Part shown: in pieces, positions 9,438-17,941 of the stretch | Layout: every line of letters begins with the position of its first letter | How positions within the stretch are numbered: the stretch's first letter is position 1 | Assembly: GCA_944326915.1 (NCBI GenBank) | Contig: CALVFT010000001.1 | Span: 62,001 to 126,000, forward strand | Origin: Candidatus Gastranaerophilales bacterium | GTDB lineage: Bacteria; Cyanobacteriota; Vampirovibrionia; Gastranaerophilales; Gastranaerophilaceae | Direction of reading: 5' to 3' | Length of the DNA: 64,000 nucleotides | Made by a program: the position numbers and the translations under genes | Notes under the pieces: generated by a model | The model's input: the letters and a program-made list of their open reading frames with translations, nothing else | Database searches by the model: none | Told to the model about the DNA's origin: nothing

Positions 9438-9938
9438 CTATTGTAAAGGACCTCTCCATAAAGAATCATTAAATTTATTTTGATTTACGTTCATATCAAC
9501 AGACAAAGTAACATTTGATGGAGTAAATACAAATACTAAGTCTCCAACTTTTTGTGGTTTTCCATCCAATGCATGAGCTGCACCACAAACAAAATCAATT
9601 GTTCTTTGTGATTGTTCTTTATCTAAAAGATGTAAGTTCAAAACGATGGTCTTTCTGTTTCTTAAATGTTGAACAATTGTTGCAGCATCTTCAAATGAAC
9701 GTGGTTCCATAACCATTACTTCATAACCTTTGAAATTAGGATGATTTACAACTTTTAATTCACTTGTTTTGTCGATTTTTGGTTGGTAATTATATTGAGG
9801 TTCAAGTGCTAAGTTGTCTTGAACTGGATAATCTTCTTCTATTTCTTGAGCCATTTCATCAAAAATTGTTTCTCTTGGTTCAAAACCTTTTACTAAAAAA
9901 TCTACAACCGATCTGATTTTGTCTGCTACTACTGCCAC
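9438..9938 (-). CDS. sepF: Cell division protein SepF
   Basis: SepF binds membranes through an N-terminal amphipathic helix and FtsZ through its C-terminal domain, and acts as an FtsZ anchor in Cyanobacteria and Gram-positives. Visible features are a short N-terminal helix (ADKIRSVVDFLVKGF), an acidic and Gln/Pro linker, and the SepF core VMVMEPRSFEDAATIVQHL, KTIVLNLHLLDKEQSQRTIDFVCG and ALDGKPQKVGDLVFVFTP. A longer frame opens at a TTG at 9983 inside yggS. A strong GGAGGAG lies 5 nt before the GTG at 9938, so I choose that start (166 aa), leaving 19 nt after yggS. Co-transcribed with yggS, as in many Gram-positives and Cyanobacteria. Confidence 0.93.
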   Translation of the reverse strand: MAVVADKIRSVVDFLVKGFEPRETIFDEMAQEIEEDYPVQDNLALEPQYNYQPKIDKTSELKVVNHPNFKGYEVMVMEPRSFEDAATIVQHLRNRKTIVLNLHLLDKEQSQRTIDFVCGAAHALDGKPQKVGDLVFVFTPSNVTLSVDMNVNQNKFNDSLWRGPLQ

Positions 9939-9957
9939 CGTTTCTCCTCCGTTTATC

Positions 9958-10623
9958 TTACTTATTAAATAATTTTCTACCAATCCTTAACATCGTTGCA
10001 CCCGATTGTGCTGCAATTTTATAATCTTGACTCATACCCATTGATATTTCAGTCAAATTACAATTAAACCTTTTTTCCAAAGCATCTCTTGTTAACACAA
10101 CATCTTCAAAGAGTCTTTTAAGCTCATCACTACTTGCCCCCAAAGGTGCCATATTCATCAATCCAACAACCCTTATATTTGGAAGTTTGGATATTGGCTC
10201 AAAATTTTCAAACAATTCATCTTTTGAAAAGCCGAATTTTTGTTCTTCATTTGCGTTATTCAATTGAAGAAAAATATTCTGAGTCTTGCCTGACTTACTA
10301 ACTTCTTCTGATATAGTTTGCGCAAGTTTTAGTGAATCTACCGAATGGATATAATCAAAATATTCTACAACCTTCTTCACTTTATTAGTCTGGAGATGAC
10401 CTATAAAATGAAATTTCGAATTTTCTCTTATACTTTGAGGAAGCTCTTGAATCTTCCTTATTGCGTCCATAGCTCTTGATTCGCCAAAATTTCTTAATCC
10501 GGCATCATATGCCGCAATCATTGCGTCCGTATCAAAATACTTTGTAACTGCAATTATATGTGGTGTACAAGGTGCAATTTCTTCTTGTATTCGTAATAGA
10601 TTTTCTTTAATTGTGTCTTGCAT
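9958..10623 (-). CDS. yggS: YggS/PLPBP family pyridoxal phosphate homeostasis protein
   Basis: PLP-binding TIM-barrel protein of the PROSC/YggS family, thought to buffer PLP and keep amino and keto acid pools balanced; it has no known catalytic reaction. The 221-residue protein has the PLP Lys in IIAVTKYF (K28), then GLRNFGESRAMDA, FHFIGHLQTNKVK, MNMAPLG, EISMGMSQDY and ATMLRIGRKLF, which covers the phosphate-binding face. It is the first gene of a pair with sepF. The 334-nt region upstream, shared with a divergent dehydrogenase, must carry the promoter. Confidence 0.95.
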   Translation of the reverse strand: MQDTIKENLLRIQEEIAPCTPHIIAVTKYFDTDAMIAAYDAGLRNFGESRAMDAIRKIQELPQSIRENSKFHFIGHLQTNKVKKVVEYFDYIHSVDSLKLAQTISEEVSKSGKTQNIFLQLNNANEEQKFGFSKDELFENFEPISKLPNIRVVGLMNMAPLGASSDELKRLFEDVVLTRDALEKRFNCNLTEISMGMSQDYKIAAQSGATMLRIGRKLFNK

Positions 10624-10957
10624 TAATCATCTTACCTCTACAAGAAAACTTACTCTTAAATTGAGTACATATTTAATTTTACTCTAACCTTCATGAGTAG
10701 ACAACTATTTTATTTTTAGCCTGTTACCCCCTCCCTGATATCTCCTGAAAACCATGAGTGTGACATGATTTCAGACCTATTTAATATTTCTTAAATTTTG
10801 GTTACATTTGTTAATGTTGAGATTTTCAGGGCATGCCTTGATACTATTGTGAGCATGCTCATGAACTACATTTTCAGAATAAACGATTAAATTTTAAATT
10901 TTATCCACTATTTATATGAATTTTTTAATTATAATTAAAGTAAAAAGGAGAATTTTT
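10624..10957. other. Intergenic region between divergent yggS and dehydrogenase genes
   Basis: This 334-nt gap holds no convincing gene. It contains a pyrimidine-rich stretch (CCCCCTCCCTG near 10726-10736), GGCATGCC at about 10830-10838, and the perfect 12-bp palindrome TGAGCATGCTCA at 10850-10861. The two GCATGC cores lie about two helical turns apart, so a dimeric regulator could bind both. AAAAAGGAG at 10942-10950 is the ribosome-binding site of the dehydrogenase. I could not place -35/-10 boxes with confidence. Confidence 0.5.
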
Positions 10958-11902
10958 ATGAATATAGTTTTATTAGAATCTTTAGGTATTTCAGATGACC
11001 TGCTTGAAAAATATAAAAAAGACTTAATTAATAAAGGACATAATTTTAATACATTTGAAAAAACAACAGATACCGAAAAACTTATTGAGCAATCTAAAGA
11101 TGCAGATATATTAATTATCGCCAATATGCCATTAAAGGGAGAAGTAATAAAAGAATGCAAAAACTTGAAATTTATTGATATAGCATTCACCGGCGTGGAC
11201 CATGTAGATGTAAAAACAGCGAAATCTATGGGAATAGAATTAAGCAATGCTTCGGGATATTCAAATACATCTGTTGCAGAACTTACACTGTGTCTTATGC
11301 TTGCATTACTAAGAAATGTTCCTCAAGTCGACAACAGAGCAAGAGAAGGTAAGACAAAAGACGGTCTTGTTGGTTTTGAACTTAAAGGAAAGACTGTCGG
11401 AATTATTGGTACTGGAGCAATAGGTTCAGAGGTTGCAAGGTTATGTAATGCATTTGGTTGTAAAATTATCGCATACAATGGATTTTCAAACAAACAAGAT
11501 ACTGATTTAATCAAATATATGCCACTAAAAGAATTACTCACACAATCAGACATCGTTACATTACATTGTCCAGCAACAGAACAATCAAAAAATTTAATAA
11601 ACAAAGAGACAATTAAATATATGAAAAAAAGTGCAATCTTAATTAATGCAGCAAGAGGAGCTGTTGTAAACTCAAATGATTTAGCAGAAGCTCTAAATGA
11701 GGAAAGAATTGCCGGAGCAGGCATTGATGTTTTTGAAACAGAGCCACCTTCAGATAAAAATCACCCACTATTAAATTCTAAAAATACAATAGTCACACCA
11801 CATATAGCTTTTGCGTCAAAAGAATCAATGGAAAAGCGTGCTGAAATAGTTTTCCGAAATATTGACATGTGGCTAAACGGAGAACAAATAAACAAAGTAT
11901 AA
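10958..11902 (+). CDS. D-isomer-specific 2-hydroxyacid dehydrogenase
   Basis: NAD-dependent oxidoreductase of the phosphoglycerate / hydroxypyruvate / D-lactate dehydrogenase superfamily. The 314-residue protein has the split substrate domain and the Rossmann motif VGIIGTGAIGSEVARL. The catalytic set is visible: Arg in LINAARGAVV, Glu in DVFETEPP, and His at about residue 282 in VTPHIAF. The frame is open from 10916, but AAAAAGGAG directly before the ATG at 10958 sets the start. There is no ACT domain, so it is unlikely to be canonical SerA. Substrate cannot be told from sequence; hydroxypyruvate/glyoxylate or a branched 2-oxo acid are possible. It is a single gene, convergent with a YbaK-type gene 4 nt downstream. 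Confidence 0.88.
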   Translation: MNIVLLESLGISDDLLEKYKKDLINKGHNFNTFEKTTDTEKLIEQSKDADILIIANMPLKGEVIKECKNLKFIDIAFTGVDHVDVKTAKSMGIELSNASGYSNTSVAELTLCLMLALLRNVPQVDNRAREGKTKDGLVGFELKGKTVGIIGTGAIGSEVARLCNAFGCKIIAYNGFSNKQDTDLIKYMPLKELLTQSDIVTLHCPATEQSKNLINKETIKYMKKSAILINAARGAVVNSNDLAEALNEERIAGAGIDVFETEPPSDKNHPLLNSKNTIVTPHIAFASKESMEKRAEIVFRNIDMWLNGEQINKV

Positions 11903-11906
11903 AAGA

Positions 11907-12380
11907 TTACACTAATACCGGCGATAATTGAAATTTAATAATTTTTTGTAAATCAATCAAACTTACTTGAACCTGATAACCGATTTTTCCTGCACTGAAA
12001 ATAATACTTTCAAAATTTTGTGCAGAGGAATCAATTACTGTTGGAAAGAATTTTTTCATTCCGATAGGAGAACAACCTCCATGAACATAACCTGTCAAAG
12101 GTAAAAGTTCCTTTAATTTAAGCATTTCAACAGACTTTTCTCCGACAGAATGAGCTGCTTTTTTCAAATCTAACTCAGCCTCAACAGGTATAACAAATAC
12201 ATAATGTTGCTTTGATTTACCAACAGTAACAAGAGTTTTAAAAACCTGTTTTGGATTTTGGTTTAGTACAGATGCTACTTCAATACCACTTATTGCACCA
12301 GTACCTTCATAACAATAATGAGCATATTGAACCTTAGCTTTATCCAAGATTCTCATTACATTTGTCTTGTGCTCACTCAT
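11907..12380 (-). CDS. ybaK: YbaK/EbsC-type aminoacyl-tRNA deacylase
   Basis: Members of this family hydrolyse Cys-tRNA(Pro) or other mischarged tRNAs in trans. The 157-residue protein shows the family pattern: a variable N-terminal helix, VFKTLVTVGKSKQHYVFVIPVEAELDLKKAA with the conserved catalytic-region Lys, the LTGYVHGGCSPIGMKK loop, and the C-terminal SLIDLQKII. The GG(C)SP-G motif is diagnostic of YbaK. It lies 4 nt downstream of the methyltransferase gene on the same strand and is probably co-transcribed with it, although no functional link is evident. Confidence 0.9.
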   Translation of the reverse strand: MSEHKTNVMRILDKAKVQYAHYCYEGTGAISGIEVASVLNQNPKQVFKTLVTVGKSKQHYVFVIPVEAELDLKKAAHSVGEKSVEMLKLKELLPLTGYVHGGCSPIGMKKFFPTVIDSSAQNFESIIFSAGKIGYQVQVSLIDLQKIIKFQLSPVLV

Positions 12381-12384
12381 ATTT

Positions 12385-13263
12385 TTACACTTTCTGGAAT
12401 ACCATTACATATTCATGTTTAAAGATATAGAATCCACCTGCCAAAGCTCGGTATCTCCACAAGTTAGCAGTTTTACCTTTTGCTCTTTCATTTCCTTGAA
12501 TATCTTTTACAATTATTCCTTTTAGCCTGAATCCAAGACTCATCATTCTAGCCATACATTCAAACCCTAGTGGTTGCACTTCAGAATTTTTGTAACTATC
12601 CCCTATGATTAAGGCTGCAAAACGACCTTTTTCAAGCATATCATAACCGTTCTTAGCTACTTTTGCGAAAAGATCGTAAAATTGTTCTGTAGATTCACAA
12701 TTAGATAGATCTTCTTTTTTATCAGAAAATTTAATTATGTCATCATAAGGTGGGTGAAGCACCAAGAACTGAGCCTTTTCTTCGCCCATAATTTCTAATC
12801 TTGCTTGTATTTTATCTCTTACGATATCTGATGCTGAATCTGCACAAATTATATTAACATCCGTGACAAGTTGTTTTGGAGTAAATTTTTCAGAAACTTT
12901 TTCTGCTAAATCTTCTTTTAACTCAACTCCAATACAGCGTCTATCCATATTTATGGCTTCGATACCTGATGTTCCCGATCCAAAAAATAAATCAAGAATA
13001 ACATCTCCTTTTTTGGTATATCTTTCATAGAGCTGTTGAGCAATTTGAGGAATATAATTTCCATGATATTCATTAGAATGTCCGTTTTCTCTTAAACGAT
13101 GAGGGAATTCCCATAAAGTATCAGTCTTAATATGGTCATAATCCTTCCACGCATTCAAATTTATATCATTGTACTTTGTAGTTTTTACCGTACTTTTTTT
13201 AACTATTTGCAAATCCGCTTTTTTAGACGGTTTTAATTTTGTATTTGTCTTAGCTCTAACCAA
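12385..13263 (-). CDS. Solitary DNA methyltransferase (N4/N6 amino-MTase fold)
   Basis: SAM-dependent methyltransferase. Motif I is DLFFGSGTSG (residues 91-100), preceded by a conserved WEFPHRLREN...YHGNYIPQI segment. The catalytic motif IV is HPPY (170-173) rather than DPPY or SPPY. HPPY variants occur in exocyclic amino-MTases, so N4-cytosine or N6-adenine methylation is likely, but the target is unknown. The first 35 residues are Lys/Thr-rich. The start is TTG, supported by GGGGAGAG upstream. No restriction endonuclease or specificity subunit is adjacent, so it is an orphan, perhaps regulatory or a remnant. RNA as substrate is not excluded. It heads an operon with the YbaK-type gene. Confidence 0.85.
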   Translation of the reverse strand: MVRAKTNTKLKPSKKADLQIVKKSTVKTTKYNDINLNAWKDYDHIKTDTLWEFPHRLRENGHSNEYHGNYIPQIAQQLYERYTKKGDVILDLFFGSGTSGIEAINMDRRCIGVELKEDLAEKVSEKFTPKQLVTDVNIICADSASDIVRDKIQARLEIMGEEKAQFLVLHPPYDDIIKFSDKKEDLSNCESTEQFYDLFAKVAKNGYDMLEKGRFAALIIGDSYKNSEVQPLGFECMARMMSLGFRLKGIIVKDIQGNERAKGKTANLWRYRALAGGFYIFKHEYVMVFQKV

Positions 13264-13410
13264 AGTTATCTCTCCCCATAAATATATATTTTTATATTGT
13301 AAGTTTATAGAAATGTTTCAGATTTGTAATCAAACATTTAGATGAATTTGTTTTTGGTGTAGATTGATATTGAGTATGATGTTTTTCATACTGTTGGAAT
13401 TGGAGGATTA

Positions 13411-14433
13411 ATGTTCTCAGGACATATAACAATGAGTGATGTATACATGATTTTGGGCTTTTTGCTCTCAATGTATGCTTGCGTTTCAAATGATATTATT
13501 CAAACATTAGGAACTTTTTTGAGTGCAAACAAGAAAACTCCTTTTTATTACCTGTGGGGATTTTCTGTTGCAGTACTTGTAATCACAATAGTTACAGGCT
13601 GGATAGTAAATGATGGAGATATGTCATTTGGTCTTTTGACAAGAATACCTGTCACAGAACATTATACTTTTATTTATTTATTACCGCCTATAATTTTAAT
13701 TTTACTAACAAGATGGGGAATTCCTGTCGCTACAACTTTTTTGGTATTGAGTGTATTTTCTGTAAGTGATACAAGCGTAATTTGGATGATGCTTACAAAA
13801 TCAGTACTTGGATATGTAATAGCATTTGTTGTTGCCTTAATAATTTACAATATCATTGGACGTCCTTTGGAAAGGTACTTTTACTACACTCAAAAACGCT
13901 CAGGAGATACTAAAATTTCTAAATGGTGGATGGCTGCAAAATGGTGTTCTACAGCGTTCATTTGGTCACAATGGTTAGCACAGGATTCTGCGAAATTATT
14001 TATATATTTACCAAGAAAAGCATCTGTTGGAGAACTTTTATTTGTATTGATTTGTTTTACGGTATTTTTAGGATTTTTAACCTACCAACGAGGTGGTGAC
14101 ATACAAAATATAGTAAAAATGAAAACAAATGTACAAGATCCACGTTCTGCAACAATTATTGATATAATATATGCGTTTCTTTTATTGTATTTCATAAATC
14201 TAAATAACGTACCAATGTCTACAACTTGGGTATTTATAGGACTTTTGGCAGGTCGTGAAATCGCATTGTACCAACGTTTGAGATTTGAATCCCCTAAGAA
14301 AATGTATAAACACGTACTAAAAGATTTAACCAAAGTAACTATTGGATTATTTGTATCAATTATTGTAGTTGTAGTTCTGACTCAATACGAAACAGTTGTC
14401 AAATACTTTATGTCTCACTTTATGATGCACTAG
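13411..14433 (+). CDS. PiT-like phosphate permease family membrane protein
   Basis: Integral membrane protein of 340 residues with about nine hydrophobic segments. Two internal signatures recall the inverted repeats of PiT phosphate transporters: VSNDIIQTLGTFLS near residue 25 (PiT: GANDxANAxGT) and NNVPMSTTWVFIGLLAGRE near residue 270 (PiT: PxSTTH). The first signature has lost the Gly-Ala of GAND and the second lacks the His, so substrate is uncertain; the protein may be a distant PiT relative. GGAGG lies 4 nt before the ATG. It is followed by mutL 10 nt downstream and they probably share a transcript, a pairing with no obvious functional logic. Confidence 0.72.
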   Translation: MFSGHITMSDVYMILGFLLSMYACVSNDIIQTLGTFLSANKKTPFYYLWGFSVAVLVITIVTGWIVNDGDMSFGLLTRIPVTEHYTFIYLLPPIILILLTRWGIPVATTFLVLSVFSVSDTSVIWMMLTKSVLGYVIAFVVALIIYNIIGRPLERYFYYTQKRSGDTKISKWWMAAKWCSTAFIWSQWLAQDSAKLFIYLPRKASVGELLFVLICFTVFLGFLTYQRGGDIQNIVKMKTNVQDPRSATIIDIIYAFLLLYFINLNNVPMSTTWVFIGLLAGREIALYQRLRFESPKKMYKHVLKDLTKVTIGLFVSIIVVVVLTQYETVVKYFMSHFMMH

Positions 14434-14443
14434 AGGAAATAAC

Positions 14444-16237
14444 ATGGCAAGAATAAAACAGTTATCAAAGCATTTAATCAATCAAATTGCAGCAGGTGAA
14501 GTTATAGAAAGACCGGCATCTGTTGTGAAAGAGTTGGTTGAAAACTCAATAGATGCCGGGGCTTCAAAAGTAAGTATTGAGATTACAAACGAATGTAGAG
14601 ACATTAGGGTTGCAGATAACGGATGCGGAATTCACCCTGATGATATTATGCTTGCATTTTCAAAACATGCAACCAGTAAAATTCAAACAGACGAAGACCT
14701 TTTTGCAATAAATACACTAGGATTTAGAGGGGAAGCTTTATCAAGTATCATTTCAATATCCAAAGTCACTTGTATCACAAGAACTAAAGATTTTGAGACA
14801 GGTACAAAAGTTAAATGTGAAAATAGCGAAGTAAAACAAGTTGAGACAGGATGTGCAGTAGGTACAATTATGGAAATAAAGGACTTGTTCTATAATATCC
14901 CTGCAAGACTCAAGTTTTTAAAAAGTCCAAACACTGAATTTTCATACATTCAAGAACTAATTCAAGCTCTTGCAATCGCACACCCTGAAGTTGCAATTGA
15001 ACTAAAAAAGAACGGAAAAACTACCGTAAAAACATCCGGTCAAAATATTCTTTTACAAACAATAAAAGAAGTCTACTCTCAAGAAGTAATAGAAAACCTT
15101 AAAGAAGTTCTAAAAACTGACCAAATTGAAGGTTTCAAAATTAGCGGCTACGTGAGTACTCCTGACTACACACGTTCAAGCAAAAAAAGCTATCATATGT
15201 ACATCAACTCACGTTCTGTAAAATGCCCGGTATTCCAAAAGGCAATAGATCTTGCATACAAAAATCTTATTGCAAATGGCAAATATCCTTTTATTGTACT
15301 TAACCTTGAAATTCCGCCTTCAGAAGTTGATGTCAATGTACATCCGACAAAAAAGGAAGTTCGATACAAAAACACAAATCAAATTTTTAACTTTATATAC
15401 ACATCAATTCAAGCAGGTCTTGCAAATTATGTAGAAAAGCAGCCTGAACTTGTTTTGAATGCACCAATTAAGGAACCTGAACCTGAAATTTCTGTATCGC
15501 AAAATGTACTGGAATTTCCAACACACCAGTCTAATCAATCTTTTATTAACCGAGAAACTGATACTATGTACATTTCAGATTCTGCAATGCAAGAAATTCA
15601 GAATGATACAACACTAAGTTTTTCAAAAGAAGAAAATACAGAACAAAAACAATTTTTCAAGCCAATCGAAAAAGAGCCTGAACCTGAGGAAAATATTATA
15701 GGCCAGTACAAAAACACATACATACTAATAGAAAAAGAAGACGGACTTGAAATAGTAGATCAGCACATCGCAGAAGAAAGATATATCTATGAAAAGTTAA
15801 AGTCAGAAAAAAATATCATTTCTCAACTGCTTTTTGTGTCAGATGTGCTTACGGTAACAGCATCAGAAGCAGAATTAATCAAGGAGAATATAGAAAAATT
15901 TGAAAAATTCGGCTACGGCATTGAATTTTTGAAAGAAAATGAACTTATTTTCAGAAAAGTTCCTCAAATGATAGCTAAAGCTGATCCTAAAGAAATACTT
16001 GCAGATATACTTGCAAATATTGAAGGAGATATCGATGGACTTGAAGAAAAAATACTTATTACAACATCTTGCAAAGCATCAGTAAAAGCAGGACAAAAAC
16101 TATCAACTTGGCAAATGCAAGAAATCATCAAAAAATGGCGCACAACAAAAATGCCTTACACCTGCCCACATGGTCGTCCGATTACCAAAACAATACCGCA
16201 CAAGCAAATTGCAAGCTTCTTCCAAAGAAATGCATAA
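14444..16237 (+). CDS. mutL: DNA mismatch repair protein MutL (endonuclease type)
   Basis: MutL couples MutS mismatch recognition to strand incision. The 597-residue protein has the GHKL ATPase domain (IAAGEVIERPASVVKELVEN, DNGCGI, ATSKI, GFRGEAL) and transducer domain (VDVNVHPTKKEVR). After an acidic linker comes a C-terminal dimerisation domain with DQHIAEERYIYE at about 439-450. This matches the metal-dependent endonuclease motif DQHAx2Ex4E except that Ala4 is Ile. SCKASVKAG and CPHGRP (574-579) complete the metal site. So it should nick DNA itself, as in species without MutH. The start has AGAGGAA upstream. Its stop abuts the stop of a convergent prepilin gene with no intervening base. 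It is relevant to tract stability, because MutL loss raises slippage in homopolymers such as those next door. Confidence 0.96.
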   Translation: MARIKQLSKHLINQIAAGEVIERPASVVKELVENSIDAGASKVSIEITNECRDIRVADNGCGIHPDDIMLAFSKHATSKIQTDEDLFAINTLGFRGEALSSIISISKVTCITRTKDFETGTKVKCENSEVKQVETGCAVGTIMEIKDLFYNIPARLKFLKSPNTEFSYIQELIQALAIAHPEVAIELKKNGKTTVKTSGQNILLQTIKEVYSQEVIENLKEVLKTDQIEGFKISGYVSTPDYTRSSKKSYHMYINSRSVKCPVFQKAIDLAYKNLIANGKYPFIVLNLEIPPSEVDVNVHPTKKEVRYKNTNQIFNFIYTSIQAGLANYVEKQPELVLNAPIKEPEPEISVSQNVLEFPTHQSNQSFINRETDTMYISDSAMQEIQNDTTLSFSKEENTEQKQFFKPIEKEPEPEENIIGQYKNTYILIEKEDGLEIVDQHIAEERYIYEKLKSEKNIISQLLFVSDVLTVTASEAELIKENIEKFEKFGYGIEFLKENELIFRKVPQMIAKADPKEILADILANIEGDIDGLEEKILITTSCKASVKAGQKLSTWQMQEIIKKWRTTKMPYTCPHGRPITKTIPHKQIASFFQRNA

Positions 16238-16990
16238 CTACCAAGGATAATCGTCCTTTATTTCCCATCCATCTGCCATAATTTTTGCACTGCAACAATT
16301 GTAATTTACATTTATATCGCCACCCTTTTTGCAATGCTCGTTTATGTAAGTATTAGTTTGAGCATAACAATATGGGCGTAATGTATTTTTATTATCCATT
16401 TGATATAGAAAAACATCACGTCCTAATACATTTGGAGATAAAGATCCATTTACATCTACATAAACTAACAGATAATTAAAATATGCATTATTACCAGTTG
16501 AACTAGGGGAATTATTTGGCATAAAAATAACTGTTCCATCATTCAAAGCAAATAAAATACGAGAATCACCAGAAAAAAGTCCCCAACCAAGTTGAACGTC
16601 TGATAAATTTTTCCAAGGGAATATTGATTTATACCCACAATCAGTAGCATTTTTACATATTTTTGTACCATTATAAAAAGGCTTGAAATACGTATTAAAA
16701 TAATCATCAACAACTACATCTTTCCCTACAGGCCAAGTATCATAATTTCCATTAACCAGTTGAGCCTGAATCAAACCTTGACTTAATACAGTGTAAGATT
16801 TTTTCAAACGCGTTATTGTAACTTTTTTTTGATGATTTGTAATAAGAGTTGGTAAAGTAAGAGCTGCTACAACACCTATCACTCCAAGAGTGACTAAAAC
16901 TTCTGCTAAAGTAAATCCGTTTTTATTTAATACTTTATGATATTGTATATCACTAGTACAACATTTTTTATTTTTTTTACAAGAAGGCAA
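16238..16990 (-). CDS. Type IV prepilin-like protein, copy 1 (out of frame with its upstream start)
   Basis: Class III signal motif NGFTLAEVLVTLGVIGVVAALTLP: prepilin peptidase should cut after the Gly, leaving N-methylated Phe and Glu5. Hydrophobic helix of about 20 residues, then a pilin globular domain with several Cys (CKNATDCGY, a final NCCSAK) and the phrase VLGRDVFLYQMD shared in form with copy 2. The frame opens at TTG 16990 (250 aa), which lacks a ribosome-binding site. A better start, ATG 17052, lies upstream across a poly-G tract that is one G short of bringing it into frame. If G11 were present the product would be 271 aa with a 46-residue leader. It probably encodes a minor or surface-exposed pilin or T2SS pseudopilin. 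Convergent with mutL. Confidence 0.85.
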   Translation of the reverse strand: MPSCKKNKKCCTSDIQYHKVLNKNGFTLAEVLVTLGVIGVVAALTLPTLITNHQKKVTITRLKKSYTVLSQGLIQAQLVNGNYDTWPVGKDVVVDDYFNTYFKPFYNGTKICKNATDCGYKSIFPWKNLSDVQLGWGLFSGDSRILFALNDGTVIFMPNNSPSSTGNNAYFNYLLVYVDVNGSLSPNVLGRDVFLYQMDNKNTLRPYCYAQTNTYINEHCKKGGDINVNYNCCSAKIMADGWEIKDDYPW

Positions 16991-17065
16991 AATACCACGA
17001 AATAAGCTTAGATAGTCGCCCCCCCCCCGAATTGTTCGTATAATTTTAACATAATCATTCCCCCC
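16991..17065 (-). promoter_or_regulatory. Leader of prepilin copy 1: SD, ATG and poly-G switch
   Basis: On the minus strand: A11 then G6 (a degenerate SD), AATGATT, ATG at 17052, then TTAAAATTATACGAACAATTC, G10, CGACTATCTAAGC and the pilin frame. With G10 the ATG frame reads eight residues, GGGATI and stops (14 aa). One added G would give MLKLYEQF-GGGG-DYLSLFRGIL and continue into the pilin. The layout matches copy 2 almost base for base. Confidence 0.75.
17019..17028 (-). repeat. Homopolymeric G10 tract (C10 on plus strand)
   Basis: Ten C on the plus strand lie between the upstream ATG and the prepilin copy 1 frame. Tracts of this length are prone to slipped-strand length change. The count is taken from the assembled consensus and may hide population variation. 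Confidence 0.85.
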
Positions 17066-17149
17066 TTTTTTTTTTTCAACAAATTTATTATAATAATCTT
17101 TTTTATACTTAGCAAGAATTAAAACACTACTTAATTTACTGAAAAGTTA

Positions 17150-17941
17150 TTATTTTTGCAGATATTCTGCAGAACAAGCAGGCCCACCATACTTGGCATT
17201 GCTATCACATTCGTAATCCTTGGTAGAATAAAAACCATTAGACCCTCCAGGAACTACTTGGTTTAAATTATTCATATTTAAAACGAATATGTCTTTACCT
17301 ATTACATTCGGCTTCTTTTTACCATTTACATCTATAGAAATCCTCCCATAAGAAGATGTATTTGTATTAAGAGCAAACGTATAAGATGGAGTCTGCGCAC
17401 AAACTGTTGGATAATATCCTAAAACCCAGTACCCAGCATCAGCTCCACTTAGATACTTATATCCAGTAGACTTTCCTAACCCACTAGAAGAAACATATCC
17501 ATCCACCAAAATGTTTGTGCAAGCCCAACCGCTCATCTCGTTCCCTGCAAATTCACACTTTGTCCCATTACAGGCCATGTTTATATTTTTAAAATATTTA
17601 CTAAATAAATTAATTACAGGTTGTGTGACGAGATCACCTGATGGAGTAAGATTATCTATCTCTTCTTGCTTTCTTATAGCTTCTTCAAAAGTATTAACAT
17701 TGTAATCGTAAGAAATTTTTTGTGCGACTTGTGCAAATTCTGCATAAGCTTTTTTCCAAGTAGCGATATTTTTCTTTTCATTATAATCATTAATAACACT
17801 AGGTAATGTAAGTGCTGCAACGACTCCAATTACTCCTAAAGTAATCAGAACTTCTGCTAAAGTAAATCCGTTTTTTCTTAATACTTTGTGATACTGCATA
17901 TCACTAGTATAACATTTTTTCTTGTTTTTACAAGAAGACAA
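17150..17941 (-). CDS. Type IV prepilin-like protein, copy 2 (out of frame with its upstream start)
   Basis: Paralogue of the preceding gene. It shares the leader SCK...KKC, TSDxQYHKVL and the prepilin signal NGFTLAEVLITLGVIGVVAALTLP, then diverges into its own globular domain with Cys pairs (CNGTKCEF, YECDSN...GPACSAEYLQK) and VIGKDIFVLNMNNL. Cleavage should fall between Gly and Phe. The frame opens at TTG 17941 (263 aa) without a ribosome-binding site; an internal ATG 14 codons later also lacks one. The strong AAGGAGG plus ATG at 18005 is separated from this frame by G12. Removing one G would fuse them into a 284-residue prepilin. Related N-terminal half and unrelated C-terminal half suggest duplication followed by diversification or cassette exchange. 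Confidence 0.86.
   Translation of the reverse strand: MSSCKNKKKCYTSDMQYHKVLRKNGFTLAEVLITLGVIGVVAALTLPSVINDYNEKKNIATWKKAYAEFAQVAQKISYDYNVNTFEEAIRKQEEIDNLTPSGDLVTQPVINLFSKYFKNINMACNGTKCEFAGNEMSGWACTNILVDGYVSSSGLGKSTGYKYLSGADAGYWVLGYYPTVCAQTPSYTFALNTNTSSYGRISIDVNGKKKPNVIGKDIFVLNMNNLNQVVPGGSNGFYSTKDYECDSNAKYGGPACSAEYLQK

Noticed and set aside
9939-9983. TTG at 9983 as the sepF start
   Set aside because: It lies inside yggS without a ribosome-binding site, while GGAGGAG directly precedes the GTG at 9938 in the same frame.
10720-10740. CCCCCTCCC stretch considered as another homopolymer switch
   Set aside because: The run is interrupted and short, and no start codon or frame is organised around it.
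13292-13489. 65-residue minus-strand frame between the methyltransferase and PiT-like genes
   Set aside because: It overlaps the start of the PiT-like gene, has no ribosome-binding site and no recognisable features.
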